Origin: Ectobius pallidus
Taxonomy: Eukaryota > Arthropoda > Insecta > Blattodea > Ectobiidae
Assembly: GCA_964059195.1 (NCBI GenBank)
Contig: CAXKWD010000011.1
Span: 15,722,978-15,786,977 of the forward strand
Reading direction: 5' to 3'
Length of the DNA: 64,000 nucleotides
Positions within the stretch are counted from its first letter, which is position 1; the number at the start of each line of letters is the position of its first letter. Positions 56,598 through 64,000 of the stretch are shown piece by piece. The position numbers and the translations under genes were made by a program. Below the pieces are notes generated by a model. The model was given only the letters and a program-made list of their open reading frames with translations, ran no database searches and was not told the DNA's origin.

Positions 56598-56620
56598 TGT
56601 TCAATTTTACAATAACATTA
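56598..56620 (-). other. Lap1: 5' UTR portion on the first coding exon
   Basis: These 23 nt lie between the acceptor CAG (56621-56623) and the ATG. The strong acceptor means at least one non-coding exon and the promoter lie upstream, above 56621 or outside the window. I could not identify them. Confidence 0.75.
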
Positions 56621-56720
56621 CTGAAAAAGAAAAATCAATTTAATTACTGTTCAAGACAAATGTGTACGTGACAAATCTGTAACTTATACCGTTAGGTGCG
56701 GTCTAATATAATATATAGTC

Positions 56721-58084
56721 CTGGGATTTTAAGGCAAATGCCTATTTTGTTCCTTATGAAATAACATGACAATTTTTAAATATGTTGACATTTCATGATA
56801 TATCACTTATATTTATAGAGTTTTATAGTGCCCAAAAATGCCTATTTGGACATTTGGAGCTTATTTTTACTATTTTAGTGCCTAAAATGCATATTTTGTA
56901 CATTTAAAATAAATCCAACTTCTGTAACTTTTACATTCATTTGATGGACATCCCTGAATGAAGAGCAGAACAGCAGAGGGAGGGGTTTTCACAGAAACTT
57001 GATCTTCCCCAACAATTGTCGCCAAAGGAATGATGACTGACGAGGGAGGATTCGCTCAAAACAACAAGTAGCAGGTATATATTTAGTAAGAAAGGACACA
57101 CTGTCTCAATTTTTCATATAATCCAAAACTCTTTTTGACAAATGTGTTTTTAATTCTGCCTTAATTTTGCAATTGTTTCTCTTGAGAACAGGTATACCAC
57201 GTTTCTTACAGTAAAAAAAGATCACGTTACAGTTGAAGAGCATATTGTAGTACAGTGAGTCCCACGCATGAGTTGGCCAATGATGCGGGTTTCTGCATCG
57301 CGGCGGGCACTGCTCCAACTCCCGAGCGATCCGGCGAAATATCTACGCAAATAAAGCTGCGATTGGTCTAGTGATTTAGGTTCTTACATTTACAATTAAA
57401 ATTACAGTGAAAATAACCACAAGCGTTCTTGGAAATGTTCTCCTGTTGCATCCACACAATACTGGCACCTTTTTAGGAAATTTTCTTTCACGCGCATAAG
57501 TTCAGCTTCCGAGATAGAGTTAATTTCTCTTGTGATATTGTCTTTAAAGTTCTTCTAATGTATGGGAAATTGACTTATACACTTTATTTTTTAAGTTTTT
57601 CCATAAATAATATTCCCATACTGTTAGAAGAACTTAATGACAATATCACAAGAGAAATTAACTCTGTCTCGGAAGTTAAACTTATGCGCGTGAAAGAAAA
57701 TTTCCTAAAAAGGTGCCAGTATGGTGTGAATGCAAGAGGAGAACATTTCCAACATCTCTTGTGATGAGGAACGTGGTTATTTTCATTGTAATTTCAATTG
57801 TAAATGTGAGAACCTGAATCACTACACCAATCGCGGCTTTATTTGCGTAGATATTCCACCCGATCGCTCAGGAGTTGGAGCAATGCCCGCCGTGACGCAG
57901 AAACCCGCATCATTGGCCAACTCTTGCGTGGGACTCACTGTATTTTAAAGTCTATTTTCTGTCTATTTACACATTTTTAAAGCAAACTTTAAGTGCCTAT
58001 TTTCTCTTTTAAAAGCCTATTTACTTGTTTTAAAAGCCTATTTTAGGTGCCTAAAACTAATTTTTTTAGAGTCTAAAATCCCAG
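56721..58084. mobile_element. hAT-like element with AAATGCCTATTT repeats
   Basis: The left CTGGGATTTTA and right TAAAATCCCAG are inverted termini. Both flanks inside are rich in GCCTATTT units. GTCTAATA occurs directly after the right end (58085-58092), and 12 bp before the left end (56701-56708), close to an 8-bp duplication. The centre is occupied by a foldback (57240-57945). Confidence 0.65.
57240..57945. repeat. Long foldback: ~340-bp inverted arms with transposase C-terminus
   Basis: The left arm (about 57240-57575) and right arm (about 57610-57945) are inverted and similar over their full length. Examples are GAGTCCCACGCATGAGTTGG against CCAACTCTTGCGTGGGACTC, and the shared CGCGCATAAGTT. 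Both encode the same peptide: REINSVSEVKLMRVKENFL, then CQYGVNARGEHFQHLL, on the plus strand in the right arm. That ending resembles the C-terminus of Tc1/mariner-type transposases. Confidence 0.8.
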
Positions 58085-59614
58085 GTCTAATAATATATCA
58101 TAAATTTTCATTGTGCAAGCCATAAGTATATTATATTCATTAATTATAGTGAACTAAAGCTTATGAAGCCGAAAAGTCAGAATGGAAAAACTGAAGACAT
58201 ATGAGGCTAAAACACATTCTGGTTATACCGTATTTAATTTAATTCAATCTAACAACATGCAGACTGTGCATTGTGGACAGTTCTGTGTCAATAAACGAAG
58301 CAACTAATTAACAAACTAAATGCCTTACTTAGTGCAATGTACACACATTATCGAACGGTAAGACTTGACATCTGTTAAGATCAAAGTAACAGATAATTAA
58401 TTAAAACAAGAGGAACATCATCTATTTCCAATGTGAATATAATTTTGATTGTTTTCGAAAATGCTGCAATATTACTGCACGTTCTACAAACTTTAACTTT
58501 TAGAGACTCTTCTACGTTGAACTTGAATTTAGCAATTAAGAGAAAGTGTAAGTTACACATGAACAAACATTGTTAATATATAGAGTTAGATAATTAATTT
58601 TGTATAATACCAATATGGAAAAAAAAATAAAAAAAAAAAATCAGACATATTATTACTGAAATTCATAATCTAAAAATTCCTCTATGCTGTAAAAACAGGA
58701 CATAGTTAAGAGATTCTTTAATGTAGTTTTGAATCTGGATGTATTTAAAGATCTAATTGAAATGGGGAGTTTATTAAATAATTTTATAGAAACACATCGG
58801 AAACTTTTTAGGGTTAATTCTTCCTAAAACCAAAAAGGAAGAAATACTATACCCAATTACAAAGATTTATTAAAAAGAATGGGAAAATTTCTATTTATAG
58901 GCCTAGTTAAAAAGAATGGAAAAATTTATATTTATAGTGAAAAAGAAATGGTTAACCAAACTTGAAGTAAATAAAAATAAAAAATAAAAATTATAAATTC
59001 AAAGGAAGTAGGCCTAGTTAATAATATATATAAAAATGTAGGCCTATGTGTGTTTGTATTCAAGTAATATTGTAGAACTGGTTATAAAATGTCTATTTTG
59101 GTAATTTAATGGACTGAATGGTGAAGTAGAAATGTAACCATAAGTCCCTGATTGTAATGAAGATGAAATAAACCTACTTATTATTATAAACATTACGGTA
59201 TGCACAAAAGAGTGATTGCATTTATTTAAATGAACATAGGTAGGAACAGCATTATATGAAGAGTTGAACAGCCATTCCATGGAAAGAGAGCCTGAAGACC
59301 TGCTATTTATTTTTCAGATAATTATAACATGTTAACATAATAGAAGTTAAAACAATAAATAAAAGAATAATTACCAGTGGATGCAGTTTATTAATATCAC
59401 GACGTTTCGATCCTCTCCTTCGGGTCTTCATCGGGTGACTGGACAAGACTTGGAGAAGATGTCGCCTCACAACCCCTCCACTAGGGTGCGTTGTTACCCA
59501 TGAAGCTCGTGTTCCTACTATGTTTGCTAATCCACTCCTTGGGCACACCATATTCACACTGTTCAACATCACATGCAGGGGGCGGTGGAAATTTAAACTT
59601 CCATTTATCTCTTA

Positions 59615-61711
59615 TAATAAATTAAGAAGAGCGCACAATGTGCAGTTGGGACATGACTTAGTTCTTGGTGCAGAACTTCACTAATGTTTCTTGGCGGAGT
59701 CTGCAGTTCATCGCATGATATCTCCCACACTCAGAGCCACATCTCTCACAGACACATGATGGAAGCCATGCACAGCAAATCTCGTCACTATGTGCCTCAA
59801 TTCATATCCTCCTCGGGTCCATTCGCGATTCACCATTGCATCTGTGGAATAAAATTCTTCCCAAATATTTGTTTTCTTGTCGTACAACTCTCTTAGGACC
59901 TCCTGATATGCCGGTGTTGCTGGAAGTAGTAATTTTAATCTCAAATCTTCTATATAAAAAGTTTCCTTGGAAAGTTCGTAGACAAGTCGCGATCGTGTGT
60001 ACTTGGAAAAGGAAAGTACTTTCTTCAAATATGTGGATTTCAGTTTCTCCAACTTTTCAATACTCTTCTTCTTTAGATGCGTCCATACTCCTTCTAAGCC
60101 ATATGTGGCTATTGGGTCTATTTTCAGCTTGAATAACTGCAAGGCTGTTTCGAGTGAAAGTTTGTTTATAAGCTTGATGTCATTTATTGCTCTTGTTGCT
60201 GCATTTAGTCTGTCGTTTATATGGAGCGTGAATGTATTTCCGGATGTCTGAAAGGTGACTCCTAGATACTTGAAGTGATTGACTGATTTGAGCTGACTTT
60301 GACCTATGTAGAAAATGCTCTGTTTCCCTCCTTTCCTAAATGTCATGGATACTGTTTTCTCCTTGTTGAGTTCCAGTTCATTAACTTTTGCCCATTCCAC
60401 TAACTGGGCGAGCATTGTTTGTAAGTCACTGTCCGAATTAGAGGTTAGTGCCATGTCGTCTGCGTACATGAATAGCTTGACGTTATCATGTTGAATAACT
60501 CTGGTTATGTCTGCTGTAGCTATTATGAATAGTAGCGGGCTTAGCGGGTCTCCTTGTAGAACCCCCAAAGTCTGGTGTATAGGGTTTGATCTACCAATTC
60601 CATCACTAATTTCCACCCAGTTGTTGGTGAGAATGTTTCTTATAATGGGCATCAAATAATGACCTTATCCTATTGTACTCTCCAGCTTCGTTAAGAGGAT
60701 AGTTCTATTTATTGTATCGAAAGCTTTGGAGTAGTCAATAAAAATAGTGTGCAATTTCCCCCCTCGGTGGGCTAGCGCGTCTTCTACATCAGCTTGGAGG
60801 CATTGCACTGCTTGTGTCGTCGACCTTCCTTTCCTGAACCCAAACTGTGAGTCTGGTAGTTTAATGTCTGTAAGTTCTGTAAGGCGTTTGCATAGAAGTG
60901 TTGTCAGGATCTTTAGCAAGACATTTCCAAGGGCTATGCCCCTGTATGAATTTGGGTCTGCCGTGTTTCCCTTCCCTTTATACAGCATGATTATTGTTGA
61001 TTTTTTCCATTTATCTGGCACTGCTCCAAGTCTCAGGCACTTATTCATAAGGATAGTGATTGGTTTCGCTAGTACTGGTAGCGTAGCCTTCAAATGTTCA
61101 TTATAAATGCTGTCGGGGCCGCTTGCTTTATTATTCTTTGTGTTCTGGATAGCTGATATTATTTCTTCCTCCGTGAACAGATCCTTCTCAAGAAGAACTT
61201 CCTGAATAACCTCATGAATCGTTGGACGCGTGTCTCTGGCCTGCAGAACCGTGGTCAGATGCGCTTCCCAAGTTTCCATTGGGATGTTTCTTGGGAAAGT
61301 TGGTTGCCTTGGGTGCAGTGCTTTATACGGCTCTTGTTTGGCCTTCTCAATCATCCGTCTCTCTTCCTCTTCCTGAAACAAAGCCCGTGATTCTCTGACC
61401 TTGTTTTTGTATTCTCTTTTCAGTCTAGCGTATATTTCGAGCTGTACTGGTGTTTGATTCTGTCTTGTCCTATGTAGGGCATCAATTGCTCTCCTTCTGG
61501 CTTCGTAACAAGCTTCGGTGAACCATGGCTTCGATTTCCTGGTGCTATTGTTTATGTGATGCGTGGACAGCAATACCAGACTTTCTAGTGTTGCAGCTGC
61601 TTCATTTATAGAGCTTGTGTGCAGCGATTTTTCCACCGCATCGGCATTTAAGGTACTCAATGCTGAGAGGCTGGCTCTTCTGCTTAGCTTTGGGCAAGTC
61701 CTGTGGCATTT
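59615..61711 (-). mobile_element. LINE C: 5'-truncated LINE of the LINE B family, inserted in the PLE
   Basis: TCTTA lies at both edges (59610-59614 and 61712-61716). The uninterrupted plus PLE copy shows that this site was contiguous, so the insert is exact at 2,097 bp. Encoded parts are KSKPWFTEACYEARRRAID, ASGPDSIYNEHLK, DPNSYRGIALGNVLL, FGFRKGRSTTQAVQ and FIDYSKAFD. After a frameshift near 60660 come GDPLSPLLFI and LFMYADDMAL. A second shift near 59750 precedes the CX3CX3HX3C finger (CGSECGRYHAMNC). It is non-functional. Confidence 0.9.
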
Positions 61712-62103
61712 TCTTACAGATCTGATTAAAGCCAACCAATCCTCTCCAATATCCCTTTCATATCTATTCATACATAATTCCTTATTACCAATGATGTTCC
61801 AGGCTTCGACCACTTTCCTCACAGTTTCATCCCTCTCCACCTGTATCAGTTTTACATCTCCGATTTTATGCTTTGTTTCAATCATATGTTGGGCCAATCC
61901 TGTGGACACTCTCCCATATTTAACGTCTCTCTCATGCTCTTTTAACCTTGTCCTCACGCTCCTTCCCGTTTCTCCCACATAAACTTTTTCACAATTCACA
62001 CATTTTATGGAATAAACACCTGGTAGATCCAACCTATCTTTCTGTTTCCCCAACCGCTTGTATTGTGAAAACATTTTTTCAATTGTCTTTTTTGTCCTAT
62101 AAG
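61712..62103 (-). pseudogene. PLE GIY-YIG endonuclease domain, split
   Basis: The translation shows YRTKKTIEKMFSQYKRLG, then LPGVYSIKCVNCEKVYVGET, GRSVRTRLKEHERDV and AQHMIETKHKIGDV. This is the PLE-specific GIY-YIG with a Cys pair between the GVY and YVG strands, the catalytic Arg (GRSVRTRLKEH), His and Glu. The frame continues to ALIRSVR, then is cut by LINE C. The remaining residues (DKWKFKFPPP) resume at 59614. The RT half that normally precedes it is missing. The longer open frame reaching 62404 is antisense to the plus copy and not coding. Confidence 0.85.
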
Positions 62104-62547
62104 CCCAACATATGATTGAAACAAAGCATAAAATCGGAGATGTAAAACTGATACAGGTGGAGAGGGATGAAACTGTGAGGAAGGTGGTCGAAGCCTGGAA
62201 CATCATTGGTAATAAGGAATTATGTATGAATAGATATGAAGGGGATATTGGAGAGGATTGGTTGGCTTTAATCAGATCTGTAAGAGATAAATGGAAGTTT
62301 AAATTTCCACCGCCCCCTGCATGTGATGTTGAACAGTGTGAATATGGTGTGCCCAAGGAGTGGATTAGCAAACATAGTAGGAACACGAGCTTCATGGGTA
62401 ACAACGCACCCGAGTGGAGGGGTTGTGAGGCGACATCTTCTCCAAGTCTTGTCCAGTCACCCGATGAAGACCCAAAGGAGAGGGTCGAAACGTCGTGATA
62501 TTAATAAACTGCATCCACTGGTAATTATTCTTTTCTTTATTGTTTTA
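62103..62547 (+). pseudogene. PLE C-terminal part, inverted 5'-truncated copy
   Basis: It starts within the GIY-YIG domain (MIETKHKIGDVKLIQVERD) and runs through ALIRSVRDKWKFKFPPPPAC to DEDPKERVETS and stop. It is uninterrupted and so shows the sequence that LINE C splits in the other copy. The last about 60 nt form the 3' terminus. Confidence 0.85.
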
Positions 62548-63871
62548 ACTTTTTATTCTGTGACGTACAGTGGAAAACTGGACCATCATGCATAGTATAT
62601 AACATGTTAAATATCAAATTAAACCTAAAACATTGAAGTTTCAAAATCTAGCAATTAAAAGATTGTAATATGTGGTATATTATTGTGAAGAATATTTGAA
62701 GTATGAGGTTTAAAGATTTTATGAATAGAAGAAAATTGAGATTTGCCATTCCCCCTTCTGCAATCACAAATGTTTGATCAGCTAATTTTTCTCGACTCCT
62801 GTGGTGTTGGTCAAGTGTACTGAAGTATGTAACACCATTCCCATATGCAAAATCCTGGTAACATCACCTATTTTTACTACTTAATATGTTGCACAACACA
62901 TCTGACCTGACCACAACAAAAAAAATGCAAATATTTTATACCACTGGAAATAATAATAGCAGTGCAGTGAATTTTATATTCCTCTATCTTCAACACAAAT
63001 GTAATTTAAAACAAAAAATACAAATTCCTGCTACTGATATTAATCTAATTTTTCAAGTATTCATTACTGACCCGACCATAACAAGGAATTAAAATTAATT
63101 TCAGTATAAAGTGTTTGATAATAAAATTGACTTTCCCTCAATCCTGGTCCACTTTTATTTCTACCGGTTGTTAGGAAATATTGTAAAATATAAATCTGAA
63201 TTAATTTTATTAAGTTCCTTTGAATTAGATGAGTTCCAGTGCAAAAGTCGCTGAAATCAGAGAAAATGGAAATTAATCCTGAGAGATATGAAACATTTTT
63301 CAGAAAAAGGGAATAGAAAATGGGGTAGAAACTAAAAAGCAAAAGATGAAAATGGACATTGTCTCAGAATCTCATCAGCTTCAAGAATCAGAAGAGAAAA
63401 AAATTTAAATCAATAGAAAAGAAATGACCATACTGCAAGAAACTGAAAAAGTAAACATCAGCTTACAGTTTTTAATCTTCCCTGGAATCTTAAGTTCGCT
63501 ATAGTTTATTTAGTTACACAGTACAGTGACCAAATGTGCACGGTCAAATTCTCATTCTTTTTGGTAAAGGCTGTTAAAACTGTCGGAAATGCTATGCCTA
63601 AAAGTTTTATTGAAAGGAAAGCCCATGAAAAATCAATTTTAGATATTTTTTTCTCTCAGAAGGAAAGAAAACATGCTTCCAAAAGAAAGAGAAAATGTTC
63701 TGTTGAAACAGCCTAGCTTGACAAAGTGTTAGAATTTTATGAGGGGGTTGACATCCATCACCATAAGTCCGCTAAAAGAGACCATACAGTCTGTGCAATC
63801 AAGAAACTGGCCACAGAATTCACCACCAGAGAGAATTTTTTCTTCTTGTAAACTTTAAATATCTGTAGGCC

Positions 63872-63899
63872 TACAAGATGTAGATGTAGATGTAGATAT
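63872..63899. repeat. (GATGTA)n short tandem repeat
   Basis: About four tandem units of AGATGT/GATGTA. Nothing else is recognised in the last 1.4 kb. Confidence 0.8.
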
Positions 63900-64000
63900 C
63901 TCGTCCTGTAGATCCTGTGTTGAGCGGGGCTCAAGGATATAGAACACGTCAGATCAAAAAATACATGCATGTTATAACAATAATATAGGCCTACAGAAAC

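Larger units (their letters stand above)
59336..62597. mobile_element. Compound head-to-head Penelope-like element (PLE), split by LINE C
   Basis: TATAACATGTTAA (59323-59335 and 62598-62610) bounds the whole unit. Two 5'-truncated PLE copies meet head to head at about 62103. The minus copy (62103-61712 plus 59614-59347) encodes a GIY-YIG nuclease, and the plus copy (62103-62547) only the C-terminal part. Both end with GACGAAACG-type text (TCGAAACGTCGTGATATTAA) and ACTGCATCCACTGGTAATTA. A one-sided extension of about 50 bp follows the plus copy. No PLE reverse transcriptase is present. Confidence 0.88.
56621..64000. other. Region upstream of the first coding exon
   Basis: This region contains a hAT-like element with a foldback (56721-58084) and a compound Penelope-like/LINE insertion (59336-62597). 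The segments 58093-59322 and 62611-64000 are AT-rich. A plus-strand stretch at 63715-63850 is open for about 45 codons (LDKVLEFYEGVDIHHHK) but unassigned. The gene's promoter and non-coding first exon should lie here or beyond, and I could not locate them. Confidence 0.7.

Noticed and set aside
62104..62404. N-terminal 100 residues of the long minus-strand frame ending at 60665
   Set aside because: This part is antisense to the plus-strand PLE copy across the head-to-head junction. Only the GIY-YIG part below 62103 is real coding sequence.
63534..63850. Host exon upstream of the LAP gene
   Set aside because: Short Lys-rich open stretches on the plus strand without splice context or family match; more likely decayed repeat sequence.
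1..64000. CRISPR array, prokaryotic operon, phage or toxin system
   Set aside because: Intron-split LAP gene, GT-AG introns and eukaryotic transposons throughout; no spacer array, ribosome-binding sites or operon layout.

Overview
This window is eukaryotic nuclear DNA, almost certainly from an insect with a large, transposon-rich genome. The coding exons are short and bounded by GT-AG introns of up to 12 kb. The protein matches the animal LAP family, and the introns hold arthropod-style hAT, mariner, pogo, LINE, SINE and Penelope-like elements. I cannot name the species; a hemimetabolous insect such as a cockroach, termite or stick insect is my guess.

One host gene fills most of the window on the minus strand. 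I joined 13 coding exons from the ATG at 56597 to the stop at 2201. Every junction has a GT donor and AG acceptor, all exon phases close, and the spliced frame is 1,407 codons including the stop. The product has an N-terminal leucine-rich-repeat block, the short LAP-specific segment (TPYPKEL), a long Ser/Pro-rich middle and one C-terminal class I PDZ domain. This is the Erbin / LRRC7 (Densin) / Drosophila Lap1 architecture, a cortical scaffold of epithelia and synapses. An acceptor lies 23 nt upstream of the ATG, so at least one non-coding first exon lies further upstream and was not found.

The introns are a record of transposition. From low to high coordinates: a tRNA-like SINE (3.3 kb), an internally deleted mariner (4.8-5.5 kb), a MITE (7.3 kb), two pogo-like remnants and a hAT remnant (7.8-9.7 kb), a Penelope-type palindrome (10.8 kb), hAT elements (11.5 and 12.5 kb), another palindrome (13.8 kb), a hAT MITE (18.7 kb), a 2.5-kb Harbinger-like element (19.4-21.9 kb), two SINEs (23.6 and 24.6 kb), a decayed LINE end (26.3 kb), a decayed ORF surrounded by copies of a 13-bp motif (28-30.6 kb), MITEs (28.3, 31.1 and 39.5 kb), a palindrome inside a 408-nt intron (34.7 kb), a pogo-like remnant (38.3-39.4 kb) and LINE ends (38.2 and 40.1 kb). 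A hAT MITE (41.2 kb) follows, then a roughly 10-kb nested block (41.9-52.0 kb): a hAT element holding an ORF1/ORF2 LINE, itself split by a second LINE with a 13-bp target duplication, plus a palindromic insertion. Beyond that are a broken mariner (52.0-52.6 kb), a hAT MITE with a nested SINE (53.1-54.2 kb) and a 1.9-kb element with terminal inverted repeats (54.5-56.4 kb). Upstream of the first coding exon are a hAT-like element containing a foldback (56.7-58.1 kb) and a compound inverted Penelope-like element with a GIY-YIG domain, later split by a LINE (59.3-62.6 kb).

The most interesting pattern is that four palindromic insertions share one architecture: head-to-head inverted arms, a 30-50 bp one-sided extension, and an 11-14 bp target-site duplication. 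One of them encodes a GIY-YIG nuclease domain, which identifies it as a Penelope-like retroelement. Several carry a CTGANGA-stem-loop-GAAA core resembling a hammerhead-ribozyme core. In the host protein, four SxIP-type motifs suggest a possible link to EB1 and microtubule plus ends.
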